Shown piece after piece: positions 1-6,183 of a stretch of DNA of 6,183 nt; position 1 is the stretch's first letter, and every line of letters starts with the position of its first letter. Both the position numbers and the translations under genes were made by a program. The DNA comes from an uncultured bacterium (GTDB lineage Bacteria; Bacteroidota; Bacteroidia; Chitinophagales; Chitinophagaceae): the NCBI GenBank assembly GCA_903957405.1, contig CAJBPC010000085.1:1-6183 (forward strand), in the 5' to 3' direction. The notes under the pieces were generated by a model, which was not told the DNA's origin, ran no database searches, and saw only the letters and a program-made list of their open reading frames with translations.

Positions 1-172
1 CCGTGATGAAAAGGGTCACTTCGGGTTCATAGGATATGTCGTGGTGGAAATGCCTACCGAGCCCGAATGCCCTCCGTATCCTGATGATCAGGAACAGCAG
101 CATGCCGTAGCCGAGGTAAGTGTACCATACGATCGCGAATGCGAACCAGAATATCATATGCCAGGCAGTCAT
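1..172 (-). CDS. Membrane GT2 glycosyltransferase, N-terminal fragment cut by window edge
   Basis: Only 57 codons are inside the window and the frame stays open to base 1. The translation begins MTAWHMIFWFAFAIVWYTYL, continues with GYGMLLFLIIRIRRAFG, and reaches EPEVTLFIT at the edge. This is one hydrophobic N-terminal helix (about 6-31) followed by an arginine-rich cytoplasmic boundary, then the first beta strand of a GT-A domain; the next codon begins with G, as expected if the usual TAYNE sequence follows. The layout matches the upstream membrane GT2 gene and is common for Bacteroidota polysaccharide GT2 enzymes. ATG at 172 lies 20 bases after the stop of the GT4 gene. An AAGGA at 191-187 is about 14 bases upstream, which is rather far for a ribosome binding site. 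A second in-frame ATG is at 157. Catalytic motifs lie outside the window, so only the family is called. Confidence 0.78.
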   Translation of the reverse strand, partial: MTAWHMIFWFAFAIVWYTYLGYGMLLFLIIRIRRAFGLGRHFHHDISYEPEVTLFIT

Positions 173-192
173 GTGCAGGGGTTTTGTCCTTG

Positions 193-1374
193 TTAACGAT
201 GTATTGGCGTGTTGTCGGGCTGTTTTAATTCAGATGCCGCTTGGCCGTATATCTCCAGCATTTTTTCGGCCATTGTAGCCCAAGAGAATGCGCTGGCCCT
301 GTGGTATCCTTCTGTGATCATTTGTCGTCTGATGGCTGGATTTTTCTGCACAAGGACCATCGCGTCCGCCATTTTTTGTGGCGAGAAAGGGTCAGTGATG
401 AGTGCTGCAGAGCCCGCCACTTCGGGCATGGAGGAAGTGTCGGAGGTGATCACCGGCGCACCGCAGGCCATGGCTTCCAGTATGGGCAGACCGAAGCTTT
501 CCCGCAGGGAGGTGTACAGGAACAGCGCACACTGGCTGTAGATGGTCGGAAGGTCTTTGTGATCGACGTACCCGGTGAGGATGATCCGGTCTTCCAGGCG
601 GGTATCTCCCGTGCATTGGAGCATTTTTTTCAGTTCGGAGCGGTTGAAGTCTGTCATGACGAGCTTCACATCATCTTTTGTCTGTTGCAGGTACCGGGAG
701 AAGGCCTGCAGTGTACCCGGGGTGTTTTTCTTGGGATCCATGTTGCCGAAGAAAAAAAAGTACCGGTCCGGCAATCCGTATTTTTTTCTGATGCGCCGGA
801 GTTCGCCGTGGTCTGACACTCTTTTGAAATTTTCCCCAACGCCATTGTACACGGTCATCAATCTGCTGTCGTTTTCCATTCTGAAATGATCGCGTATCCT
901 TTGTTTTTCAAATGCTGAAACGGTGATGATTTTCCGGCATTTTTTCACCAGTTCCGGCACCACCCATTTGCGATAGAGGTTGCCGAATTTCTGATAGGCG
1001 GAGTTGCTGCTTCGCATGATCGAAAGGACGCTGCGTTCCAGATAGATGATGTCATGCAGGGTGAGGATGAGTGGGATCTTGCTGTTGACAGGCCCTGTGT
1101 TGCCGGTGCAGTGGAGGATATCGCAGCCGTGTTTTTTTGCAGCGATGGGCAGGGATATCTGCTCCCATATCGGGTAGGGGCCGCCTTTGAGTGCGACGAT
1201 CTTCATGTTCGCCGTTTCACTGATGACGTCATGGTCTTCGTCCGGCTGCACGAAGACGACATATTCATGCGGTTGGTCGATCTTTTGCAATTGCCGGATC
1301 AATTCTATCGCGACCGTGTCCATGCCGTGTTTTTTCTTCCTGAAGATCCGTTGTGCCTCGATGCCGATTTTCAT
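193..1374 (-). CDS. GT4 family glycosyltransferase
   Basis: A 393-residue retaining GT-B glycosyltransferase of family 4, probably cytoplasmic or peripheral to the membrane, transferring a hexose-type sugar from a nucleotide donor during repeat-unit assembly. The start MKIGIEAQRIFRKKKHGMD is a typical first strand and glycine-containing acceptor loop for this group. LTLHDIIYL (104-112) holds the conserved His107, TVSAFEKQRI (151-160) and VYNGV (175-179) lead into the second domain, and FFFFGNMDPKKN (206-217) is the usual donor-domain first strand with its P-K-K-N basic loop. RESFGLPILEAMACGAPVIT (291-310) contains the E(x7)E motif (E292, E300), followed by SSMPEVAG (314-321). Full length for the family. 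Its ATG overlaps the stop of the membrane GT2 gene by four bases. It ends with TAA at 195-193, 20 bases before the next gene. Sugar specificity cannot be assigned. Confidence 0.93.
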   Translation of the reverse strand: MKIGIEAQRIFRKKKHGMDTVAIELIRQLQKIDQPHEYVVFVQPDEDHDVISETANMKIVALKGGPYPIWEQISLPIAAKKHGCDILHCTGNTGPVNSKIPLILTLHDIIYLERSVLSIMRSSNSAYQKFGNLYRKWVVPELVKKCRKIITVSAFEKQRIRDHFRMENDSRLMTVYNGVGENFKRVSDHGELRRIRKKYGLPDRYFFFFGNMDPKKNTPGTLQAFSRYLQQTKDDVKLVMTDFNRSELKKMLQCTGDTRLEDRIILTGYVDHKDLPTIYSQCALFLYTSLRESFGLPILEAMACGAPVITSDTSSMPEVAGSAALITDPFSPQKMADAMVLVQKNPAIRRQMITEGYHRASAFSWATMAEKMLEIYGQAASELKQPDNTPIHR

Positions 1375-2633
1375 GATTCGTCTGTGATTTTGGCGGTATG
1401 CCTGGTGTGGATGAAAGTTTCATTGGCTCCCCGTATTTTCATCAGTGCGAGGGTCATGGCGAGCATGGCGACCGGCAGTCGCGTCAGGGCCTTGAGTGTT
1501 TTTTTGTCGGCATGTTTTCCGGGAAAAGTTAATATGAAGGCGAGGATGCAGGTCGTGCATGTCACGGTCCATGCCGTATTGAGCACATCGCCTTTGTGCA
1601 TGACATGATTGGTGATCAGGAAGAGCGGTGCGAGTACTGATACCGCTCCGAGTAGGAGTATCCTCGGTGGCTGGATGAACTGCATGACTTTTTCGAAATA
1701 GTCGATATTGCCATGTTGCAGAAGGGCTTTCAGGGCGGGCCGAAGGTCTTTTTTGAAGTAGTGCAGTTGTGCTGAGATCCAGCGTCTGCGCTGATGTTGC
1801 AGGGATGTGGTGTCCTGTATTTTTTCATCGAAGACGAATGCATCATCGATGTATTCGATGCGGTGTCCATCGCGCAGGATCCTTAGTTCCATTTCCTTGT
1901 CGAATCCCCCGACGGCTTCGGCATCCATCATGATCTCTTTGAAATAATCATATCGGAATGCCATGCCGGAGCCGATGATGGCGGACGACAGACCGATCGC
2001 ACGATGTCCTTTCCGGAAGACATGGTTATTGATCTCTTCGCTGACAGCATCCAGGATTGCGATGTCGGTGTTGAGGTTTTTGGCTGTCCTGTGTCCCTGT
2101 ACTGCGATGTTGCCGGCACAGAAGCAGTCATTGATCTTTTGCAGGAAATCATCTGCCATGAGGTTGTCCGCGTCCAGCACCAGAGCGATGTCGTATGCAT
2201 CGGGGAGCAGTTGCAGTGCCTGTTTGATCGCCTTGGCCTTGGTGCTTTTTTCGAAGCGCACTTCGATGACGTTGACCGGTAAGGCGCGGAGGGCGTCAAT
2301 GGTCTTGCGCTGCAATGAATCCGCTATGACGATCACATCGTATGCGGCACGCGGGTATTGTTGCGCAAGGGCTTGTGTCGCCACTTCGACGATCACCACG
2401 TCTTCGCGGTATGCGGGTATCAGCACGGCGATCTTGCGGAAAGTGGTTGACCTCGCATATGATCGTTGGCGGTAGCACAATCCCGCCATGGAAAATAGGA
2501 AGAGATACAGTACGGGCGCTCCCGTGAGGATCAGGCAGATCCATTGTGCGGTCATGTAGATGGATTCGGTCATTTTTGTTGGTGTGTTTTTCTGTCGTGC
2601 GCCGAGAGATTTCCCACGAAGGTGTGCCATCAT
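1371..2633 (-). CDS. Membrane-anchored GT2 glycosyltransferase with QxxRW motif
   Basis: A GT-A fold family 2 glycosyltransferase of the cellulose/hyaluronan synthase-like layout, probably adding one or more sugars on the inner face of the membrane. Numbered from the 2633 ATG: one helix (29-51), a catalytic domain opening with KIAVLIPAYRE (67-77), IADS (103-106), DADN (154-157, the metal-binding DxD), GSGMAF (221-226), GGFDKEMEL (242-250, acceptor/base region), QRRRW (281-285, matches QxxRW), then three hydrophobic segments (about 326-341, 352-370, 384-400). The start is uncertain. ATG at 2633 directly abuts the upstream TGA. However, the first 20 residues are polar and basic before a helix that should have its N-terminus outside, which conflicts with the positive-inside rule. 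The ATG at 2573 (MTESIYM) has an A-rich leader and is a serious alternative. The stop overlaps the next ATG by four bases. QxxRW is typical of processive enzymes but does not prove processivity. Confidence 0.9.
   Translation of the reverse strand: MMAHLRGKSLGARQKNTPTKMTESIYMTAQWICLILTGAPVLYLFLFSMAGLCYRQRSYARSTTFRKIAVLIPAYREDVVIVEVATQALAQQYPRAAYDVIVIADSLQRKTIDALRALPVNVIEVRFEKSTKAKAIKQALQLLPDAYDIALVLDADNLMADDFLQKINDCFCAGNIAVQGHRTAKNLNTDIAILDAVSEEINNHVFRKGHRAIGLSSAIIGSGMAFRYDYFKEIMMDAEAVGGFDKEMELRILRDGHRIEYIDDAFVFDEKIQDTTSLQHQRRRWISAQLHYFKKDLRPALKALLQHGNIDYFEKVMQFIQPPRILLLGAVSVLAPLFLITNHVMHKGDVLNTAWTVTCTTCILAFILTFPGKHADKKTLKALTRLPVAMLAMTLALMKIRGANETFIHTRHTAKITDES
2574..2590 (-). promoter_or_regulatory. 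A-rich leader before the alternative start of the GT2 gene
   Basis: Read on the minus strand, the bases just before the ATG at 2573 are A-rich (AAACACACC then AACAAAAA) and carry no Shine-Dalgarno match. Bacteroidota often start translation from A-rich leaders without a Shine-Dalgarno site, so this could mark the true start of the GT2 gene 60 bases downstream of the abutting ATG at 2633. The ATG at 2633 has only a GGA triplet five bases upstream. This is suggestive only. Confidence 0.3.
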
Positions 2634-3578
2634 TCAGTTCCGGATCCAATCCCTCACAGCCAACGCCCATCTGCGTAGAAACGGCAGGTATTTCCCACTT
2701 CTCAGGTTATACAATACCGATTCCGCATCGAAGATCATCTGGAAATTCGCCGTGCACAGCACAGGCTTGCCGGAGATCCTGTTGATCTCGGCGGCCTGCC
2801 GGACATCGCTTTCAATGAACAGCACGTATGGTTTTGACATATATGTTTTTGCTTTGTGCTCCGCGTGGTTTCCCGCTTTTTGCCGCGCTTTCATGTCCGG
2901 CATGTCGAGCATGACGAGTTCGTTGTACCTGATGTTGTTGTTGCGGAGCCATTCTTCCGTTTCCTTTCTGTATTTCTCAAGGCGGGAAGTGACGATGGTC
3001 CCGATCCTGCTTCCCGGGATGAACAAGGGTGCTGCATTCAACAGGAACCGGACATATCGTTCGCCGTCATCGTTATCTTCTTCGTCCGGGTCGACGGACA
3101 GCACTCCGTCGATGTCGAAGCATGCTTTTTCCAGGGCGCTGTGGTTTAGGATATTCCACTGGAAAAACCGGGGCAGGGGGACCATCTCAAAATAGTAATC
3201 GACGGTTTTCTCTTTTCCGGGTACCATGTACACCGCGCAGTATTTTACCTCGAATTTTTTTTCCGCATCCCTCAGGGTTTGTCTGGACCTGTCCATAGCG
3301 GTACCCGAGGCAACGCTGTCATCCACCACCAGAATTTTTTTCATGTCTTTCAGGTGGAAGAACCGGCTGCGTTCTCCTGCCTGATAGATATGACCATTGA
3401 CGAAGGAGTGGATGTCGGTATAGGGCAGGTTAAGGTATAATGCGAGCAGGTTGGCCGGCAGCATTCCGCTTCTTGGGATGCCTATTATGAGGTCGAAGTC
3501 GCGGGGCAGTATGCTCAGCTTTCGGAGGATGATATTGTTCAGGTCGGTCACGTTTCTGTAGTGCATGTCGGATGTCAT
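2634..3578 (-). CDS. Phosphoribosyltransferase-HAD phosphatase fusion, candidate ribofuranosyltransferase
   Basis: A 314-residue two-domain protein. Residues 1 to about 125 look like a type I phosphoribosyltransferase: IIGIPRSGMLPA (31-42) is the early strand and loop, and ILVVDDSVASGTA (82-94) fits the PRPP-binding consensus with both acidic residues (D86, D87) and the S/G/T loop intact. Residues from about 150 look like a HAD phosphatase: DIDGVL (155-160) with nucleophile D155 and acid D157, VTSR (196-199) as motif II, a lysine near 249 as motif III, and FIESD (254-258) as motif IV. An acidic run (DPDEEDNDDGE, 163-173) follows motif I. No membrane segment is seen. The gene sits between glycosyltransferase genes with an ATGA overlap upstream and abuts the next start. 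Dual-domain PRPP-dependent transferase/phosphatase proteins are known to install ribofuranose in bacterial polysaccharides, and I infer that role here. A purine or pyrimidine salvage enzyme is the less likely alternative, and homologues are often labelled that way by default. Confidence 0.85.
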   Translation of the reverse strand: MTSDMHYRNVTDLNNIILRKLSILPRDFDLIIGIPRSGMLPANLLALYLNLPYTDIHSFVNGHIYQAGERSRFFHLKDMKKILVVDDSVASGTAMDRSRQTLRDAEKKFEVKYCAVYMVPGKEKTVDYYFEMVPLPRFFQWNILNHSALEKACFDIDGVLSVDPDEEDNDDGERYVRFLLNAAPLFIPGSRIGTIVTSRLEKYRKETEEWLRNNNIRYNELVMLDMPDMKARQKAGNHAEHKAKTYMSKPYVLFIESDVRQAAEINRISGKPVLCTANFQMIFDAESVLYNLRSGKYLPFLRRWALAVRDWIRN

Positions 3579-4768
3579 TGAGGTGAATGCGTGGAGATGC
3601 GGTCGTATATCCGTTGAACGCAGTTTGTCCAGCCATGTGTCCTGGCAAACAGGATCCTGTCTGCCGCTTTTTTTTCATCCGCCTCCAGCAATGCCTTGTC
3701 AATGGCGTGCAGATGATCTTCTCGCGTGGTGCAGAGGTATGTATGTTCATGGAACATGCCCATGGCATCCGTCATGGTGGCCACGACCGGCTTGCCCATG
3801 GCAAGGTATTCATCCACTTTTCTTGGGTAGTTGCCGATGGTGATGTCATTGACCCGTTGCGGGTTGATGCATACATGCATTCCCTTAATGAATGCGGGCA
3901 CCCGGTCTTTCGGGATGCTTCCCGGGAAATGGATGTTGGGAAGTGCATGTAAGTTGTGTGATGCGAAGGTTTCATCTTCTTTTCCGATGATGACGAACGA
4001 GTATTCCGGTCTTTCGGATGCGAGATGGCAGATGAGGTCTGCATCCAGCCGTAGGCTGTTGATATCCCCGATATAGCCGATCCTTGGAGGGCGGATGGAT
4101 GCCAGTGTGGAAGGTAACGGCAGGTTCTGTCGTGGATCGTACGCGTTGAGGTCGACACCCTGGCCGACGTCAAAACTGTTTTTGTTGTATGGCAGGGCGT
4201 AGTCCCTTAGGCGGGCTGCGTTGCAGATGACGAGATCGCTCTTTGCAATCAAAATCGGTTCCAGCCTGGGAGCATGCCTCTGCCAATATACCATAGGCTG
4301 GAGGTTGTCTCTTCTGTAATACACGGATATCCGGGGGCGAAGGATTTCTTTTGCATGGAAGCTGCGGTAAATGTCGTTGTCTATCAGGTGGACAATGTTT
4401 TTCATATTCATTTTTTGCACCATCCCCTTCAGGTACCTAAAGATGCTTTGATTGTTCAGCTTGTTGAAGAAGTCGAAGACCCGTCCGTCGGGCAGTCCAT
4501 TGACGGGCCATGCGAGGAAGGGAAGATCGATGACCGTCAGGTTGGCGGTTATCCTTCTGATCATCTCGCGGGGGATGCGCTCTTTTATATTCCTGTTGTC
4601 CCTGTGCAAGATGGCGGGATTTCTGAACCATCCCATCATGTCGCGTGGGCTGTTGACATACAGCACCCTGTTATCCTTTGAGATCTCCCAGGCGATGTCA
4701 ATGGCATTGGAACCGATGGGTATGTCCCATGATTGAAGGCTTGTGATGACAAAATCCCTATTCGTCAT
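3575..4768 (-). CDS. GT-B fold glycosyltransferase, TuaH-like (family 4/1 type)
   Basis: A 397-residue probable cytoplasmic glycosyltransferase that transfers a sugar from a nucleotide donor to a lipid-linked intermediate. There is no signal peptide or membrane helix. The N-terminal half holds YYRRDN (150-155) and SDLVICNAARLRDYA (177-191). VGQGVDL (201-207) is the usual junction between the two Rossmann domains. The C-terminal domain begins with RIGYIGDINSLRLDADLI (229-246) and carries the donor-site segment RKVDEYLAMGKPVVAT (316-331). The canonical E(x7)E spacing is not obvious; the acidic pair D319/E320 occupies that region, as I recall for TuaH-like enzymes. The ATG overlaps the stop of the upstream polymerase gene by four bases (ATGA), and its own stop overlaps the next start in the same way, which implies translational coupling. 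Donor and acceptor cannot be read from the sequence. The family call is firm and the exact role is unknown. Confidence 0.87.
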   Translation of the reverse strand: MTNRDFVITSLQSWDIPIGSNAIDIAWEISKDNRVLYVNSPRDMMGWFRNPAILHRDNRNIKERIPREMIRRITANLTVIDLPFLAWPVNGLPDGRVFDFFNKLNNQSIFRYLKGMVQKMNMKNIVHLIDNDIYRSFHAKEILRPRISVYYRRDNLQPMVYWQRHAPRLEPILIAKSDLVICNAARLRDYALPYNKNSFDVGQGVDLNAYDPRQNLPLPSTLASIRPPRIGYIGDINSLRLDADLICHLASERPEYSFVIIGKEDETFASHNLHALPNIHFPGSIPKDRVPAFIKGMHVCINPQRVNDITIGNYPRKVDEYLAMGKPVVATMTDAMGMFHEHTYLCTTREDHLHAIDKALLEADEKKAADRILFARTHGWTNCVQRIYDRISTHSPQ

Positions 4769-6183
4769 TGGTATGTCGTGTTTGTATTTATTTTTTTCTT
4801 TGATGCTTGCAAAGCGTTCACGGGTAAGGCGGATCGGTCCAGATTTTTCGTATTCATCAGCATGGCCATCGACATGTATACGAGGATGCTTGTCGGCATT
4901 TGTCCGAGTACTGCATTCCCATAGGATGCCACTACCACGCCTGCCATGCCTGCGGCGAGGGCGGTCATCTTTATTTTGAGTGCTGGATCCCTGATGCGGA
5001 ACATGATCCTGTAGGATGACTTGAGCAGCACATACCCGAGGATGAATAGGTGGAGGATGAGTCCAATGATGCCCTGTTCGACCCAGATGAGCACGTACCA
5101 GCTATCGGTGGGGATCTGGGAGAGGAATGCATTGGGGAGGAATCGACGGGCCTTCACGCCGCCATGTCCGATGCCTCCGCCAAAGGGTCTGCTTGCCATG
5201 TATGCTTTCAGCAGACGCTGGTTTGCGAGTCGTACCTGCAGGGAGGGGTCGTTGCTGTCGAATGCGGAACGCATCCGTCGGATGTTGTAATTATCTTGTC
5301 CGATCGTGGTGTATCTGAAAAAAAACAAGATCCCTGCCAGCATGAGGATGCCGATGGCCGCGATCAGGGTTTTTTTTCGGAGGATGGAGTAGGCGGCAAT
5401 GCCGACCAGCGGGATGCTGAGTGCACCCCTGGTGCCGGAGATCATCAGGCCGTAGCAGGAGAGCAAAGCGACGCAGATGAAAAACACGCGAGTGGTTGTT
5501 TTTTTCTGTGCCAGGGCGATGATCGCGGCGACCACCGCGGTGTAGGCCTGGTTGGCGCCAAACTGTCCCGCATCGCTAAGGAATGAGAATACCCGCAATT
5601 GTCCGAAGAGGATATGTGTTTTGTCATTGCCTTCTTCAAGCCATGCTTGTTCCCATCGGTCGGGCCCGAACATTTGCTGATGGATGCCTTTTGCCGTAAC
5701 GAGCAATGAGCATATCCCCCAGATCAGAAAGAACCGGTCGAGGTGCTTGTCTGTGCGGATGAAGAGCAGTGTCAGCGGGATGATCGTCACCATGTACAAT
5801 CCGATCCCCCTGCCGGAGAACCATGCTTCCGTGCTGTTTGATTCGGGATTGAACAGTTGCATCAGGGAATACGCGAACCATATCAGGGCCAGCCAGGTGA
5901 TGTCATTTTTTACCGGCGACCAGTCGGTTTTTTTTCTGAAGGGATGCAGGAAAATTGCCATGAAGGTGAGGATGAGGATGGCATCCATCAGGATCCCCAC
6001 TTGGATGCCTTTTGCATACCGTCCGAAGCCGATGAGTGTGAACCCCAGTATGATGGAGGCGTACAGTCCGACTGCCGGGCGGGAGAACAACAGCAAGAAT
6101 CCGGCGGCGAGGAACGGCATGCAGATCAGTCCAATGACCCCCGGGAGTCCCAGCATCGCCGTGATGATGCCGGAAGCGACGGC
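4765..6183 (-). CDS. O-antigen polymerase/ligase family membrane protein (Wzy/WaaL-like), 5' end outside window
   Basis: Probable inner-membrane protein that polymerises lipid-linked repeat units or ligates the finished glycan (Wzy_C / O-antigen ligase superfamily). The first ATG in the window is at 6156, but nine sense codons (AVASGIITA) run upstream to the edge without a stop. There is no ribosome binding site before 6156 and the sequence there is already hydrophobic, so the true start probably lies outside. Numbered from the 6156 Met, about 12 hydrophobic segments are visible (for example 7-24, 54-70, 85-101, 116-133, 222-239, 264-280, 352-378, 395-412). A long polar loop at about 280-350 holds RPFGGGIGHGG (323-333), and PTDSWYVLIWVEQG (349-362) opens the next helix. 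The SGTRGALSIPL segment (240-250), with Arg243, is typical of the family core. The lysine-rich C-terminus ends in an ATGA overlap with the next gene. Polymerase and ligase cannot be told apart from sequence alone. Confidence 0.88.
   Translation of the reverse strand, partial: AVASGIITAMLGLPGVIGLICMPFLAAGFLLLFSRPAVGLYASIILGFTLIGFGRYAKGIQVGILMDAILILTFMAIFLHPFRKKTDWSPVKNDITWLALIWFAYSLMQLFNPESNSTEAWFSGRGIGLYMVTIIPLTLLFIRTDKHLDRFFLIWGICSLLVTAKGIHQQMFGPDRWEQAWLEEGNDKTHILFGQLRVFSFLSDAGQFGANQAYTAVVAAIIALAQKKTTTRVFFICVALLSCYGLMISGTRGALSIPLVGIAAYSILRKKTLIAAIGILMLAGILFFFRYTTIGQDNYNIRRMRSAFDSNDPSLQVRLANQRLLKAYMASRPFGGGIGHGGVKARRFLPNAFLSQIPTDSWYVLIWVEQGIIGLILHLFILGYVLLKSSYRIMFRIRDPALKIKMTALAAGMAGVVVASYGNAVLGQMPTSILVYMSMAMLMNTKNLDRSALPVNALQASKKKINTNTTYQ

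Noticed and set aside
173..192. Possible terminator or promoter between the GT4 gene and the partial GT2 gene
   Set aside because: The gap is only 20 bases, with no inverted repeat, T-run or promoter-like hexamers; at most it holds a weak AAGGA.
241..816. Plus-strand open frame of 191 codons
   Set aside because: It lies antisense within the well-supported GT4 gene; the translation is His/Gly/Arg-rich with no domain signature.
1054..1608. Plus-strand open frame of 184 codons
   Set aside because: It crosses the overlapping GT4/GT2 junction antisense, with no start signal and no motifs.
1963..2475. Plus-strand open frame of 170 codons
   Set aside because: It is antisense to the catalytic core of the GT2 gene, which has clear DxD and QxxRW motifs on the minus strand.
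2560..3195. Plus-strand open frame of 211 codons
   Set aside because: It is antisense to the PRTase-HAD and GT2 genes. Its translation has no recognisable motif and is rich in Ser/Arg/Cys, as expected of a shadow frame.
3331..3337. Reading the phosphoribosyltransferase as a nucleotide salvage enzyme (for example orotate or hypoxanthine PRTase)
   Set aside because: The fused HAD phosphatase and the coupled glycosyltransferase neighbours fit polysaccharide synthesis better, though salvage activity is not excluded by sequence alone.
3668..3675. T-runs on the plus strand that resemble the tails of intrinsic terminators
   Set aside because: They lie inside minus-strand coding sequence at Lys-Lys codons, are not preceded by a clear GC-rich hairpin, and no plus-strand gene ends there.
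5050..5586. Plus-strand open frame of 178 codons
   Set aside because: It is antisense to the polymerase-like gene; the hydrophilic, low-complexity product mirrors the membrane-protein codons on the other strand.

Overview
The window is a stretch of a bacterial surface- or exo-polysaccharide assembly operon. Six genes lie on the minus strand, so they are transcribed from high to low coordinates, and coding sequence fills nearly all of the window. The gene types, the membrane-anchored GT2 enzymes with TYLGYG/EPEVTLFIT-style N-termini, the weak or absent Shine-Dalgarno sites and the roughly balanced base composition suggest a member of the Bacteroidota, perhaps Chitinophagaceae or a relative. 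That placement rests on recalled family resemblance and was not tested by a search.

In order of transcription the genes are: (1) a polytopic O-antigen polymerase/ligase-family protein (Wzy/WaaL type), whose reading frame is still open at the right edge; (2) a GT-B glycosyltransferase resembling TuaH-like family 4/1 enzymes; (3) a two-domain protein with an N-terminal type I phosphoribosyltransferase (PRPP-binding loop intact) and a C-terminal HAD-type phosphatase; (4) a membrane GT2 glycosyltransferase with DxD and QxxRW motifs; (5) a GT4 glycosyltransferase with a clear E(x7)E motif; (6) the first 57 codons of a second membrane GT2 glycosyltransferase, cut by the left edge.

The genes are packed very tightly. 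Junctions 1/2, 2/3 and 4/5 are four-base ATGA overlaps. Junction 3/4 is a directly abutting TGA-ATG, or a 60-base gap if gene 4 starts at its third ATG. Genes 5 and 6 are 20 bases apart. No promoter, terminator, RNA gene, mobile element, CRISPR array or intergenic space over 60 bases is visible. Together the genes look like the middle of a unit in which several glycosyltransferases build a lipid-linked repeat and a Wzy-like protein polymerises or ligates it.

The most interesting item is gene 3. A PRPP-dependent transferase fused to a phosphatase, embedded and translationally coupled among glycosyltransferases, fits a two-step ribofuranose-adding enzyme: phosphoribosyl transfer from PRPP to a glycan, then removal of the 5'-phosphate. 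If so, the polymer would contain ribofuranose. This is an inference from domain content and context.
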